Part shown: positions 47,633 through 57,249 of the stretch, in pieces
Position numbering within the stretch: position 1 is the stretch's first letter
Layout of the letters: each line of letters opens with the position of its first letter
Source of the DNA: Bordetella genomosp. 7
Lineage (GTDB): Bacteria; Pseudomonadota; Gammaproteobacteria; Burkholderiales; Burkholderiaceae_B
Reading direction: 5' to 3'
Assembly: GCF_002261265.1 (NCBI RefSeq)
Contig: NZ_NEVK01000001.1
Coordinates: 186,001-250,000, forward strand
Length of the DNA: 64,000 bases
Made by a program: the position numbers and the translations under genes
Notes under the pieces: generated by a model
The model's input: only the letters and a program-made list of their open reading frames with translations
What the model was told of the DNA's origin: nothing
Database searches by the model: none

Positions 47633-49311
47633 AAACACTATGGCTGCTGCTGCCCCTGTATCGCCGGCGCGTCGTCGGCCTGGCCGCGGCGCTGGTGTTG
47701 GCGCTGGTGACGATCGCGGCAGGCGTGGGCTTGCTGGGCGTGTCCGGGTGGTTCCTGAGCGCCGCGGCCCTGGCCGGCGCCGGCACCGTTTTCAACCTGT
47801 TCGTGCCGTCGGCGCTGGTGCGGCTGCTGTCGTTCGTGCGGATCGCATCGCGCTATGCCGAGCGGCTGGTGGGGCACGCCGCCACGCTGCGCCTGCTGAC
47901 CGACCTGCGCGCCAGCGTGTTCGACGCGTTGGTCGCACTTACGCCGCGGCAACTGAGCCGCTATCGGGGCGGCGATCTGGTGGCGCGCCTGACGGGCGAC
48001 GTCGACGCCCTGGATACTGTGTTCCTGAACGTGCTGGCGCCGTTGACGACGGCGGCGCTGGCGGCCGCCCTGCTTGCGGCGGTGGTGGGGCGCTGGACCC
48101 CTGAAGGCGCGTGGATCCTGGCCGCTGCCATGCTTGCCGCCTGCCTGGCGGTGCCGGCCTGGCAGGCGTGGGCGGGCCGGCAGGCCGGGCGCGACATCCA
48201 GGAGCGTCATGCGCAGTTGCGCGCCGCGACGCTGGACGTGGTGGAAGGCCATGCCGACGTGGTCGCATGGCATGCCGCGGCTCAGGTGCGCGGCGCTTAT
48301 GCGCGGCACTGCGAGCAAGCAGCCGGCGCGCGCTGGGCGCAGGTGCGGGTGGCCGCGGGCGGCCTGTGGGCGCTGCAAGTGCTGTCGGGCGCCGGGATGC
48401 TGGCCGTGCTGTGGTTCGGCCTGGCGGCCCAGGCCGAGCAAAGGCTGGCCGGCCCCGTGCTGGCCGGGCTGGTGCTGGCCGCCATCGGGCTGTTCGAAGT
48501 GCTTGGTCCGCTGATGCGGGGGGCTGCCCGGTTGGGCGGATCCGTGGCCGCCGCGCAGCGCATTCATGCGATTACCGCACAGCGGCCCGCGCGGGAAGAT
48601 CCGCAGGAACCGCAGGCCCTGCCCGATCGGGGCGCCATCGAGTTCGACGCCGTGCGCTATGCCTATCCGGGCCCGGCGGGGCTGCCCGGACTGCCCGTGC
48701 TCGACGGTGTGAGTCTGCGTATCGAGCCCGGCGAGCGCGTGGCCATTGTCGGGCCCAGCGGCGGCGGCAAATCCACGTTGCTGCATGTGCTGCTGCGCCT
48801 GGAAGATCCGCAGGCGGGCAGCGTGCGCTACGGCGGCGTAGACCTGCGCCGGGCGGCCCAGGCCGACTGGCATCGCCGCGTGGCCTGGCTGGCGCAGGAT
48901 GCGCCGGTGTTCCTGGGCACTGTGCGCACCAATCTGCTGATCGGCGCGCCCGACGCGAGCGATGCCGCGCTCTGGGCAGCGCTGGACGCCGCCGGCCTGG
49001 CGAACTTTGTGCGGGCCCTGCCCGGCGGGCTGGACAGCTGGGTCGGGGAAACGGGCGCCACCCTGTCGGCGGGCCAGGCGCGCCGCCTGTGCCTGGCGCG
49101 CGCGCTGCTGGCCCCCGCGCCTGTGCTGGTGCTGGATGAACCCACCGCCGGCCTGGACGCCACCGCGCAGGAGGCATTCTTCCGCGATCTGGGTCGCGCC
49201 GCGCAGGGGCGTACCGTGCTGCTCGTGACCCACGCGGCGCTGCCGCCGGGTACGGTGCACCGATGCCTGGCGTTGCGTGGCGGCCGCCTGGCGGCCGTCG
49301 CGCTGGCCTAA
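47629..49311 (+). CDS. cydC: CydC subunit of thiol-exporting ABC transporter
   Basis: 560 residues, normal length, with no repeat insertion. An exporter-type membrane domain (about 1-320) is followed by an ATPase with Walker [10 protein letters not shown], signature LSAGQARR and Walker [13 protein letters not shown]. It pairs with CydD to export reductant to the periplasm. ATG at 47629 overlaps the cydD stop. Its linker is short, in contrast to its partner. Confidence 0.94.
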   Translation: MKTLWLLLPLYRRRVVGLAAALVLALVTIAAGVGLLGVSGWFLSAAALAGAGTVFNLFVPSALVRLLSFVRIASRYAERLVGHAATLRLLTDLRASVFDALVALTPRQLSRYRGGDLVARLTGDVDALDTVFLNVLAPLTTAALAAALLAAVVGRWTPEGAWILAAAMLAACLAVPAWQAWAGRQAGRDIQERHAQLRAATLDVVEGHADVVAWHAAAQVRGAYARHCEQAAGARWAQVRVAAGGLWALQVLSGAGMLAVLWFGLAAQAEQRLAGPVLAGLVLAAIGLFEVLGPLMRGAARLGGSVAAAQRIHAITAQRPAREDPQEPQALPDRGAIEFDAVRYAYPGPAGLPGLPVLDGVSLRIEPGERVAIVGPSGGGKSTLLHVLLRLEDPQAGSVRYGGVDLRRAAQADWHRRVAWLAQDAPVFLGTVRTNLLIGAPDASDAALWAALDAAGLANFVRALPGGLDSWVGETGATLSAGQARRLCLARALLAPAPVLVLDEPTAGLDATAQEAFFRDLGRAAQGRTVLLVTHAALPPGTVHRCLALRGGRLAAVALA

Positions 49312-49363
49312 GCCCGGCGGCACGGTTATAGTTCGCCTTGCTTCACTTTTCCGGGGCGTTCCC

Positions 49364-49912
49364 ATGCAGACTGATACTGCCGAACTCATCCGGCGCACTA
49401 TCCGCAGCGTTCCCGACTGGCCCCGCCCCGGGGTCGTGTTCCGCGATATCACGCCACTGCTACAAGACCCGCGCACCTTCCGCGTGCTTATCGACCTGTT
49501 CGTCTACCGTTATATGCGGCAAAGGCTGGACCTGGTGGCTGGCGTGGACGCGCGCGGCTTTATCGTGGGCAGTGTGCTGGCCTACGAGCTGAACCTGGGT
49601 TTCGTGCCGGTGCGCAAAGAGGGCAAGCTGCCTTATCGCACGGTGGCCGAGTCCTATAGCCTTGAATACGGCAATTCCACGGTCGAGATGCATACCGACG
49701 CGGTGCGCACCGGCCAGCGCGTCTTGCTGGTCGACGACCTGATCGCCACTGGCGGCACCATGCTGGCGGCCATCAAGCTGTTGCAGCGCCTGGGGGCCAA
49801 TGTGGTCGAGGCCGCCGCCATTATCGACCTGCCCGAGCTGGGCGGTTCGGGCAAGGTTGCCGCCACCGGCACGCCGCTGTTCACGGTGTGCAGCTTCGAT
49901 GGCGCCGCCTGA
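49364..49912 (+). CDS. apt: Adenine phosphoribosyltransferase
   Basis: 182-residue purine salvage enzyme: adenine + PRPP to [21 protein letters not shown] is the PRPP loop and [14 protein letters not shown] the base-site region. ATG at 49364 fits the family length. It follows cydC by 52 bp. Confidence 0.96.
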   Translation: MQTDTAELIRRTIRSVPDWPRPGVVFRDITPLLQDPRTFRVLIDLFVYRYMRQRLDLVAGVDARGFIVGSVLAYELNLGFVPVRKEGKLPYRTVAESYSLEYGNSTVEMHTDAVRTGQRVLLVDDLIATGGTMLAAIKLLQRLGANVVEAAAIIDLPELGGSGKVAATGTPLFTVCSFDGAA

Positions 49913-49977
49913 CGACCGGCGCCGCCGTACAGGCCGGATGCGCCCGCAACCGTTACGCAAGCCTCTTTGCTGACGCT

Positions 49978-50307
49978 ATGTCCGAAGAAATTCCTCGTAA
50001 AACGCGCGCCCAGGTGCGCGACGAACTGGCCGCGGCCAAGCGGGCCGGTGAGGTCTCGTTTGGCGAGCTGGATTATCCGCCGCCCGTCGCGCCGGCCGGT
50101 TCGCACAAGACCCGTTCTGAGGTGCGCGCCGAACTTGCGCAGGCGCGGGCCTCGGGCGAGCTGTCTTTCGGCGAGCTGGACTATCCCCCCGAGCCGCCCG
50201 TAGCCGCGGGCAAGACGCGCGCCCAGGTGCGCGCCGAGCTTGCCGCCGCCAAAGAGGCCGGCGAAGTCGGCTTCGGCGAACTGGATTATCCGCCCGACGG
50301 CCGCTAG
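49978..50307 (+). CDS. DUF4148-like protein made of three ~35-residue repeats
   Basis: 109 residues in three tandem repeats, each beginning KTRAQVRAELA or KTRSEVRAELA and ending FGELDYPP. The unit resembles DUF4148, common in Burkholderiales as single-copy exported proteins. Here no signal peptide is visible from the ATG at 49978; an in-frame upstream start at 49888 (TTG) does not supply one either. Function unknown. It lies 65 bp after apt and is convergent with ilvA. Confidence 0.75.
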   Translation: MSEEIPRKTRAQVRDELAAAKRAGEVSFGELDYPPPVAPAGSHKTRSEVRAELAQARASGELSFGELDYPPEPPVAAGKTRAQVRAELAAAKEAGEVGFGELDYPPDGR

Positions 50308-50342
50308 TTGGTCTTGTTCGCCGCCATTGGCCGGCGTCGCCG

Positions 50343-51851
50343 CTACAAGAACAGCCGGTAGGCCGGATTGTCGGTTTCGTTCCAGTGCGGGTAGCCCAGC
50401 TCGGCCACGAAGCTCTTGAATTGCTTCTTGTCGGAGGGCGGCACCTGGATGCCGATCAGGATCTGGCCGTAGTCGGCGCCCTGATTACGGTAATGGAACA
50501 GGCTGATGTTCCAGTCGGGGTTCATGGCGCTTAGAAAGCGCATCAGTGCGCCCGGGCGTTCGGGAAATTCGAAGCGATACAGCAGCTCGTTGCTGGCGAG
50601 CGAGGACCGGCCGCCCACCATATGGCGCAAGTGAGTCTTGGCCATTTCATCGTGGGTGAGGTCCAGCGTGTCGAAGCCGTGGCGACGGAAGTTTGCGGCG
50701 ATCTTGTCCGACTCGGATGGCGAGGCAACCTGCAGGCCCACGAATACGTGGGCGCGCGCGGGGTCGGAAATGCGGTAGTTGAACTCCGTCACGCTGCGGT
50801 GCCCCACCAGTTCGCAGAAGCGCCGGAAGCTGCCTCGCTGTTCGGGCATGCTGACTGCGAAAACCGCTTCGCGCATTTCGCCCACTTCGGCGCGTTCGGC
50901 CACGAAGCGCAGGCGGTCGAAGTTCATGTTGGCGCCGCAGGCGATGGCAACAAGAGTGGCGCCCTTGAGCTTGTGCGTGGCGGCATATTGCTTGGCGGCG
51001 GCCACCGCCATGGCGCCGGCGGGCTCGAGCACGCTGCGGGTATCCTGGAATACGTCTTTGATGGCCGCGCAGATGGCGTCGGTGTCGACCACCACGAAAT
51101 CGTCGACATACTGGCGGGTCAGGCGGAACGTTTCGGCGCCGACCATCTTCACGGCGGTGCCATCGGAGAACAGGCCCACATCGTTGAGCTGCACGCGGCG
51201 CCCCGCGCGCACGCTGCGCAGCATGGCGTCGGAGTCATCGGTCTGCACGCCGATGATCTTGATCTCGGGGCGCAGCTGCTTGACGTAGGCGGCGATACCC
51301 GACACCAGCCCGCCGCCGCCGATGGCCACGAAAATGGCATCGATGGGGCCGGGATGCTGGCGCAGGATCTCCATGCCCACCGTACCCTGCCCGGCGATGA
51401 CGTCAGGGTCGTCGAAAGGGTGCACGAAGGTAAGCTTTTCTTTCTTCTCGAGCGTCTGGGCGTGCTCGTAGGCATCCGTGAAGCTCTCGCCGGCCAGCAC
51501 GACTTCGCCGCCCAGGCGCCGCACCGCGTCTATCTTGACTTGCGGGCTGGTGGTGGGCATGACGATGACGGCCCGGCAGCCCAGCCGCGATGCAGCCAGC
51601 GCGACCCCCTGCGCATGGTTACCCGCCGAGGCGGCGATGACGCCCCGGTTGCGCGCCGCGGGTGGCAGGTTGGCCATTTTGTTGTACGCCCCGCGCAGCT
51701 TGAAGCTGAAAACCGCCTGGGTATCTTCACGCTTGAGCAGCACCGTGTTCGAAATTCGCTGGGACAGCAGGGGAGCGGGGTCTAGCGGGGATTCGACGGC
51801 GACGTCATAGACCTTCGAGGTCAGGATGCGTTTTAGATAATCGGCGGACAT
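50343..51851 (-). CDS. ilvA: Threonine ammonia-lyase, biosynthetic
   Basis: 502 residues; deaminates threonine to 2-oxobutyrate for isoleucine synthesis. PLP lysine is Lys51 (SFKLRGAYN). SAGNHAQGVA and GGGGLVSGIA bind the cofactor. Two C-terminal ACT-like regulatory domains (about 325-500) are present as in the long, isoleucine-inhibited form. Start ATG at 51851. Confidence 0.96.
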   Translation of the reverse strand: MSADYLKRILTSKVYDVAVESPLDPAPLLSQRISNTVLLKREDTQAVFSFKLRGAYNKMANLPPAARNRGVIAASAGNHAQGVALAASRLGCRAVIVMPTTSPQVKIDAVRRLGGEVVLAGESFTDAYEHAQTLEKKEKLTFVHPFDDPDVIAGQGTVGMEILRQHPGPIDAIFVAIGGGGLVSGIAAYVKQLRPEIKIIGVQTDDSDAMLRSVRAGRRVQLNDVGLFSDGTAVKMVGAETFRLTRQYVDDFVVVDTDAICAAIKDVFQDTRSVLEPAGAMAVAAAKQYAATHKLKGATLVAIACGANMNFDRLRFVAERAEVGEMREAVFAVSMPEQRGSFRRFCELVGHRSVTEFNYRISDPARAHVFVGLQVASPSESDKIAANFRRHGFDTLDLTHDEMAKTHLRHMVGGRSSLASNELLYRFEFPERPGALMRFLSAMNPDWNISLFHYRNQGADYGQILIGIQVPPSDKKQFKSFVAELGYPHWNETDNPAYRLFL

Positions 51852-51949
51852 AGTGGCTTTGGGGCCGCGTGTAGGAAGGTTGAAGCGGTGGGGGGATTAT
51901 TGCATGCGGCATTTGGGGAGGAGGTGTTCCTTCTGATGACGTCGCGGGG

Positions 51950-52001
51950 GGAGGGGGCGCGAAGCCCGGCTTCACGGTGCCGTCGGGCGCCCTGTGCGCC
52001 C
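51950..52001 (+). repeat. Truncated palindrome core D
   Basis: GGCTTCACGGTGCC (51969-51982) and a 7-bp hairpin TCGGGCG / CGCCCGG-like over CCCTGTG match the start of the large-element core. The GAGGCGCC end and a complementary right arm are missing. It runs directly into hairpin H2, as if its right half had been replaced. Confidence 0.6.
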
Positions 52002-52038
52002 GGCCCGCCCGCGCCGCCCTGCGCGGCGCGGGCGGGCC
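52002..52038 (+). repeat. Small hairpin H2, perfect 15-bp stem, CCCTGCG loop
   Basis: Arms GGCCCGCCCGCGCCG (52002-52016) and CGGCGCGGGCGGGCC (52024-52038) pair completely around CCCTGCG, followed by ATTCGGG. Same apex and flank as H1, with an unrelated stem. Confidence 0.85.
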
Positions 52039-52079
52039 ATTCGGGCAAGGATTGTGTCGGGGATTTGTATATGCGGGGT

Positions 52080-52237
52080 GGTGTCAGACACCGAGGGCAT
52101 GGGTTGATGCCTGACCCGAGAAAATTGGTCGGTGTCTGACACCTGGAGTGCGATAGGCGCTTGCTTGATGCGAGGTGTCAGACACCGAGGGCATTGGTGG
52201 ATGTCTGAGCCGAGAAAATTCGTCGGTGTCAGACACC
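52080..52237. repeat. Array R5: two 64-bp palindromic units
   Basis: Units at 52080-52143 and 52174-52237 (94-bp period). Each starts GGTGTCAGACACCGAGGGCA and ends in GGTGTCTGACACC or GGTGTCAGACACC after a CCGAGAAAATT segment. This is the fifth array of the GGTGTCAGACACC family in the window and has its own spacer type. Confidence 0.9.
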
Positions 52238-52310
52238 GGGAGCGCATCGGCATATCCATCGATCGGCGCCAGCCACCGGCCCACACGCCATCCCCATCCC
52301 CTATGCGAAT

Positions 52311-52347
52311 GCATTTTCCAGGCCGCGCAGGGCGGCCCGGAAAATGC
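52311..52347 (-). repeat. Small hairpin H3, 15-bp stem, CCCTGCG loop (minus orientation)
   Basis: Arms 52311-52325 and 52333-52347 pair except at one position, around CGCAGGG. Read on the minus strand, the loop is CCCTGCG, the single odd pair is G-T, and CATTCG follows. Its AT-rich outer stem (GCATTTTCC / GGAAAATGC) is quite unlike the GC-only stems of H1 and H2. Confidence 0.8.
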
Positions 52348-52441
52348 GGCCCTGTGCGATTTTCCCTTCCACGCCAATGCGGCGTTCAACATGCAAGAAT
52401 CCGATCCGCCCCGGCGATGCATCATCGGTATTCCACTGCGA

Positions 52442-52546
52442 GTCGTGGGCGGGAGGCGTGGGGCCGCGGCGCCTCGGGGGCGGATCGGGCGCGCGGGGCG
52501 CCCGACGGCCCCGTGAAGCCAAGGCCCCACGCCTCCCGCCCACGAC
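52442..52546 (-). repeat. Large palindromic element C (24-bp perfect outer stem)
   Basis: Arms 52442-52465 and 52523-52546 are perfect inverted 24-mers. On the minus strand the interior reads TTGGCTTCACGGGGCCG, then hairpin TCGGGCG / CGCCCGA (52485-52505) over CCCCGCG, then CCCCCGAGGCGCC. It lacks the ~45-bp insert between apex hairpin and GAGGCGCC found in A and B. Arm sequence differs from A and B. Confidence 0.85.
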
Positions 52547-52609
52547 GCCAACAGAACCCCAACACCCCCCCAAAAACGCCACCCCAAACCAGCTAAACTG
52601 CCGCCCATC

Positions 52610-53164
52610 ATGGAAGAAAGCCTGCTGAACGCCGTACATTGGATGCTGGCGCTGGTGGCGTTGCCCGTGGTCGGATTGCCGGCCATTTTCGTGGTCAGCG
52701 TCATTTCGGCGACCCTCTTGCCGCTGGGCTCCGAGCCGGCGGTTTTCGGCTTTGTGAAGCTGGCGCCCGACATGTTCTGGCCGGCCGTACTGGTCGCCAC
52801 CGCCGGCAACACCATCGGCGGAGCCATTAGTTACGCCATGGGCCTGGGCGTCCACCGCGCCCTGGAACGATGGCGGGAAAAACACCCCCACCCGCATCCC
52901 GACGGGCACCCTGGCCACCCCGGCGGGCCCGCCGACCGCATGCGCGGGCGCTGGCACCTGCATGCCCACGACTGGCTGCACCGGATCGGCCCGCCGGCCC
53001 TGCTGCTGTCGTGGCTGCCGGCCGTGGGCGACCCGCTGTGCGCCGTGGCGGGCTGGCTGCGCCTGGCGTTCTGGCCGTGCGTGCTGTACATGGCCATCGG
53101 CAAGTTTGCCCGGTACACCATCATGACGGCCGGCCTGCTGTGGTTCTTTCCGCAGCCCGTGTAG
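52610..53164 (+). CDS. YqaA/DedA-like membrane protein with His-rich loop
   Basis: 184 residues, about four membrane segments. SATLLPLGSEPAVFGFV near the N-terminus and AVGDPLCAVAGWLRL near the C-terminus resemble YqaA-type relatives of the DedA family. The central loop (about 85-128) is rich in His, Pro and Gly (HPHPHPDGHPGHPGG, then HLHAHDWLHR), suggesting metal binding. Function of YqaA is unknown. ATG at 52610. Confidence 0.82.
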   Translation: MEESLLNAVHWMLALVALPVVGLPAIFVVSVISATLLPLGSEPAVFGFVKLAPDMFWPAVLVATAGNTIGGAISYAMGLGVHRALERWREKHPHPHPDGHPGHPGGPADRMRGRWHLHAHDWLHRIGPPALLLSWLPAVGDPLCAVAGWLRLAFWPCVLYMAIGKFARYTIMTAGLLWFFPQPV

Positions 53165-53280
53165 GCCTCTCGCACGCGGCGCCGCGACGGCGCTGCCGGC
53201 GTCCGGTCCGGCGGGCCCGGGCGGCCGCCGCGCACAATGTCATAAAATGATTCTTTAAGGGCCTTTCCCTACCGTTGTCC
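53165..53280 (+). promoter_or_regulatory. Upstream region of the large oxidoreductase gene
   Basis: 116 bp. An AT-richer stretch CATAAAATGATTCTTTAAGG (about 53240-53260) is the likeliest promoter region. No strong ribosome site is visible before the ATG. Confidence 0.3.
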
Positions 53281-56200
53281 ATGAACGCCCCCCTCGCCAG
53301 CCAAATCCTGTCCGCGGCGATCCCGCCCGCGGCCACATCTCGCCTACGCGAAATCCCGTACAACTACACGTCGTTCTCCGACCGTGAGATCGTCGGCCGC
53401 CTGCTGGGCGACGATGCCTGGCAGTGGCTGACCGACCTGCGCGGCGAGCGCCGCACCGGCCGCTCGGCGCGCATGCTGTACGAAGTGCTGGGCGACATCT
53501 GGGTCGTCAGCCGCAACCCCTACCTGCAGGACGACCTGCTCGACAACCCCAAGCGCCGCAGGCTGCTCATCGAGGCCCTGCATCATCGCCTGGCCGAGAT
53601 CGAGAAGCGCCGCGAACCCGACGTGCCGGCCCTGGAAGGCCATGATCCGCACCGCGACGCCAAGGTGGGCGAGCTGCTGGCGCGGGCGCGTTCGGCCGTG
53701 GCGGCTTTCGAAAGCCAGTTCGACCAGACGGCGCACCTGCGCAAGCAGGCCGTGAAAGTGCTGGGCCGGTTCACTGCGCGCGGCAACATCAAGTTCGATG
53801 GCCTGTCACGCGTGTCGCACGTCACCGACGCGACCGACTGGCGGGTGGAATATCCATTCGTCGTGCTCACGCCCGACAACGAAGAAGAAATCGCTGCCCT
53901 GGTGCGCGCCTGCATCGAGCTGGGCCTGACCATCGTGCCGCGCGGCGGCGGCACCGGTTATACCGGCGGGGCCATTCCGCTGACCTGGAAGTCTGCGGTC
54001 ATCAACACCGAAAAGTTCGACGCCCTGGGGCCGGTCGAGTCCTGTATTCTGCCCGGGCTGACCGAGCCGGTGGCGGTCATTCATGCCGGGGCTGGCGTGG
54101 TGACCAAGCGCGTCGCCGAAGCCGCCGAACAGGCCGGCCATGTGTTCGCCGTAGACCCCACCTCGGCCGAAGCCTCGTGCGTGGGCGGCAACATCGCGAT
54201 GAACGCCGGCGGGAAAAAGGCCGTGCTGTGGGGCACTGCGCTGGACAACCTGGCCTGGTGGCGCATGGTCGATCCCGACGGCAACTGGCTCGAAGTCACT
54301 CGCCTGGACCACAACCTGGGCAAGATCCACGACGTGGACGTCGCGCGCTTCGAGCTCAAGTGGTTCGACGGCGCCGGCAAGCCGGGCGAAAAGCTCATCA
54401 AGACCGAACAGCTTGAAATCGCCGGCCGCGCATTCCGCAAAGAAGGCCTGGGCAAGGATGTCACCGACAAGTTCCTGGCCGGCCTGCCGGGCGTGCAGAA
54501 AGAAGGCTGCGATGGCCTGATCACGTCCGCCCGCTGGATTCTGCATCGCATGCCGCGCCACACCCGCACGGTGTGCATGGAGTTCTTCGGCCAGGCGCGC
54601 GACGCCATTCCGTCCATCGTCGAGGTCAAGGCCTATCTCGATGGCGAAGGCCGCGCACGCGGCGCCATTCTTGCCGGCCTGGAGCATCTCGACGAACGCT
54701 ATCTGCGCGCGGTGGGCTATGCCACCAAGAGCAAGCGCGGCACGCTGCCCAAGATGGTGCTGATCGGCGACATCGTGGGCGATGACGAAGACGCCGTGGC
54801 CACTGCTGCCAGCGAGGTCGTGCGGCTGGCCAATACCCGCCATGGCGAAGGTTTCGTGGCCGTCAGCGCCGAGGCCCGCAAGAAATTCTGGCTCGACCGC
54901 TCGCGCACGGCGGCCATCGCCCGGCATACCAACGCCTTCAAGATCAACGAAGACGTGGTCATCCCGCTGTCGCGCATGGGCGAATACACCGACCATATCG
55001 AGCGCATCAACATCGAGCTGTCCACGCGCAACAAGCTCAGGCTGCTCGAAGCGCTGGACGCTTTCCTGGCGGCGCCGCTGCCCATCGGCAAGATCGAAGA
55101 CGCGGAAGACGGCCCGGCCCGGGCCGAACAGCTGGCCGAGCGCACCCGCCAGGCCATTGACGTGCTGGCGCAGGTGCGGCGTCGCTGGCAGTGGCTGCTG
55201 GACAACCTGGATATGCCGCTGCACCAGGCGCTGCCCGACCTGCCGGGCCTGGGCCTGGCGCCGCTGCAGGGCGCCTTGGCCGACCGGGTGGCCGCGCAGC
55301 CCGACGTCACGCTGTTCAGCGTGCTGCAGGACCGCACGGTGCGCGTGTCCTGGAAAACCGAAGTGCTGGCGCCGCTGCAAGGCATTTTCTCGGGCAACAT
55401 GGGCAAGCACGTGGTCGACGAACTCAAGGCGATCCACGCCCGCGTGCTCAAGAGCCGTGTATTCGTCGCCCTGCACATGCACGCCGGCGACGGCAACGTG
55501 CACACCAACATTCCCGTCAACTCCGACGACTACGAAATGCTGACCGAGGCGCACCAGGCGGTGGCCCGCATCATGCAGATCGCGCGCGACCTGGACGGGG
55601 TGATATCGGGCGAGCACGGCATCGGCCTGACCAAGTACGAATTCCTTACCGAAGCCGAACTGGCGCCGTTCCAGGAATACAAGCGGCGCGTCGATCCGCG
55701 CGGCCACTTCAACGCGGGCAAGCTGATGCCCGGCGCTGACCTGCGCCATGCCTGGACCCCCAGCTTCAACCTGATGGGCCACGAATCGCTGATCATGCAG
55801 CAAAGCGATATCGGCGCCATTTCCGAATCCATCAAAGACTGTCTGCGTTGCGGCAAATGCAAGCCGGTTTGCGCGACCCACGTGCCGCGCGCCAACCTGC
55901 TGTATTCGCCTCGCAACAAGATCCTGGCGACCTCGCTGCTGGTCGAGGCTTTCCTGTACGAAGAGCAGACCCGCCGCGGCGTCAGCCTGAAGCACTGGGA
56001 AGAATTCGAAGACGTCGCCGACCACTGCACGGTCTGCCACAAGTGCTACAACCCTTGCCCGGTGGACATCGACTTCGGCGACGTATCCATGAACATGCGC
56101 GCGCTGCTGCGCCGCATGGGTCGCAAGTCGTTCAACCCGGGCACCGCGGCGGCAATGTTCTTCCTGAATGCCAAGGACCCGGCCACCATCAACGCCACGC

Positions 56201-57240
56201 GCAAGGCCATGGTGGGCGTGGGCTACAAGGCGCAGCGCCTGGCACACGACCTGCTGTCGGGCATTGCGCGCAAGCAGACGGCGCATCCGCCGGCCACGGT
56301 GGGCAAGCCGCCGTTGCGCGAGCAGGTGGTCCACTTCGTCAACAAGAAGATGCCGGGCGGCCTGCCCAAGCAAAGCGCGCGCAAGCTGCTGGACATCGAA
56401 GACGCCAATTACGTACCCATCATCCGCGACCCCAAGGCCACCACTGCGGATACCGAGGCGGTGTTCTATTTTCCGGGCTGCGGATCGGAGCGGCTGTTCT
56501 CGCAAGTGGGGCTGGCCACGCAGGCCATGCTCTGGCATGCGGGGGTGCAAACCGTGCTGCCGCCGGGCTACCTGTGCTGCGGGTATCCCCAGCGCGGCAA
56601 CGGCATGAACGACAAGGCCGAACAGATCATCACCGACAACCGCGTGTTGTTCCACCGCGTGGCCAATACGCTGAACTACCTGGACATCAAGACCGTGGTG
56701 GTCAGCTGCGGCACATGCTATGACCAGTTGGCGGGCTACGAATTCGACAAGATCTTCCCGGGTTGCCGCCTGATAGACATCCACGAATACCTGCTTGAAA
56801 AAGGCATCAAGCTCGACGGGGTGCAGGGCGTGCGCTACGTGTACCACGACCCCTGCCATACCCCCATGAAGCTGCAGGAGCCCATGAAAACGGTGCGTGC
56901 GCTGGTGGGCGATGGCGCGATCAAGACCGACCGGTGCTGCGGCGAATCCGGCACGCTGGCGGTGACGCGCCCCGATGTGTCTACCCAGGTGCGCTTTCGC
57001 AAGCAGGAAGAACTGAACAAGAACCAGGCCGCCGTGCGCCAGGATGGCTACGCGGGCGAGGTCAAGATGCTGACGTCATGTCCGTCGTGCCTGCAGGGCC
57101 TGTCGCGCTATCAGCAGGATACGTCCATGCAGGCCGACTACATCGTGGTCGAAATGGCTCGCCACATCCTGGGCGAGCAATGGATGGAAGACTACGTCCG
57201 GCGCGCCAATGCCGGCGGCATCGAACGCGTGCTGGTGTAA
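53281..57240 (+). CDS. Large FAD-linked oxidase/Fe-S oxidoreductase (DUF3683-type fusion)
   Basis: 1319 residues joining several modules: an N-terminal ~150-residue region resembling DUF3683; an FAD-binding type 4 domain ([17 protein letters not shown], about 220-400); an FAD-oxidase C-terminal domain ([25 protein letters not shown]); two 4Fe-4S sites ([24 protein letters not shown]); and two CCG domains ([32 protein letters not shown]). The plan resembles D-lactate/glycolate/2-hydroxyglutarate dehydrogenases, so a 2-hydroxyacid substrate is inferred. ATG at 53281 preferred over TTG six bases earlier. Confidence 0.88.
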   Translation: MNAPLASQILSAAIPPAATSRLREIPYNYTSFSDREIVGRLLGDDAWQWLTDLRGERRTGRSARMLYEVLGDIWVVSRNPYLQDDLLDNPKRRRLLIEALHHRLAEIEKRREPDVPALEGHDPHRDAKVGELLARARSAVAAFESQFDQTAHLRKQAVKVLGRFTARGNIKFDGLSRVSHVTDATDWRVEYPFVVLTPDNEEEIAALVRACIELGLTIVPRGGGTGYTGGAIPLTWKSAVINTEKFDALGPVESCILPGLTEPVAVIHAGAGVVTKRVAEAAEQAGHVFAVDPTSAEASCVGGNIAMNAGGKKAVLWGTALDNLAWWRMVDPDGNWLEVTRLDHNLGKIHDVDVARFELKWFDGAGKPGEKLIKTEQLEIAGRAFRKEGLGKDVTDKFLAGLPGVQKEGCDGLITSARWILHRMPRHTRTVCMEFFGQARDAIPSIVEVKAYLDGEGRARGAILAGLEHLDERYLRAVGYATKSKRGTLPKMVLIGDIVGDDEDAVATAASEVVRLANTRHGEGFVAVSAEARKKFWLDRSRTAAIARHTNAFKINEDVVIPLSRMGEYTDHIERINIELSTRNKLRLLEALDAFLAAPLPIGKIEDAEDGPARAEQLAERTRQAIDVLAQVRRRWQWLLDNLDMPLHQALPDLPGLGLAPLQGALADRVAAQPDVTLFSVLQDRTVRVSWKTEVLAPLQGIFSGNMGKHVVDELKAIHARVLKSRVFVALHMHAGDGNVHTNIPVNSDDYEMLTEAHQAVARIMQIARDLDGVISGEHGIGLTKYEFLTEAELAPFQEYKRRVDPRGHFNAGKLMPGADLRHAWTPSFNLMGHESLIMQQSDIGAISESIKDCLRCGKCKPVCATHVPRANLLYSPRNKILATSLLVEAFLYEEQTRRGVSLKHWEEFEDVADHCTVCHKCYNPCPVDIDFGDVSMNMRALLRRMGRKSFNPGTAAAMFFLNAKDPATINATRKAMVGVGYKAQRLAHDLLSGIARKQTAHPPATVGKPPLREQVVHFVNKKMPGGLPKQSARKLLDIEDANYVPIIRDPKATTADTEAVFYFPGCGSERLFSQVGLATQAMLWHAGVQTVLPPGYLCCGYPQRGNGMNDKAEQIITDNRVLFHRVANTLNYLDIKTVVVSCGTCYDQLAGYEFDKIFPGCRLIDIHEYLLEKGIKLDGVQGVRYVYHDPCHTPMKLQEPMKTVRALVGDGAIKTDRCCGESGTLAVTRPDVSTQVRFRKQEELNKNQAAVRQDGYAGEVKMLTSCPSCLQGLSRYQQDTSMQADYIVVEMARHILGEQWMEDYVRRANAGGIERVLV

Positions 57241-57249
57241 GCCGCTGCC

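Larger units (their letters stand above)
51852..52609. other. Gene-free gap between ilvA and the YqaA-like gene
   Basis: 758 bp between divergent genes, without a supportable gene. It contains a partial copy of the large palindrome core (about 51950-52001), hairpin H2 (52002-52038), palindrome array R5 (52080-52237), hairpin H3 (52311-52347) and large element C (52442-52546). Promoters of both flanking genes must also lie here but were not resolved. Confidence 0.75.

Noticed and set aside
53806-56859. 1017-codon open frame antisense to the large oxidoreductase
   Set aside because: High-GC shadow frame. The plus strand encodes clear FAD, Fe-S and CCG motifs throughout, and the antisense product resembles nothing recognisable.
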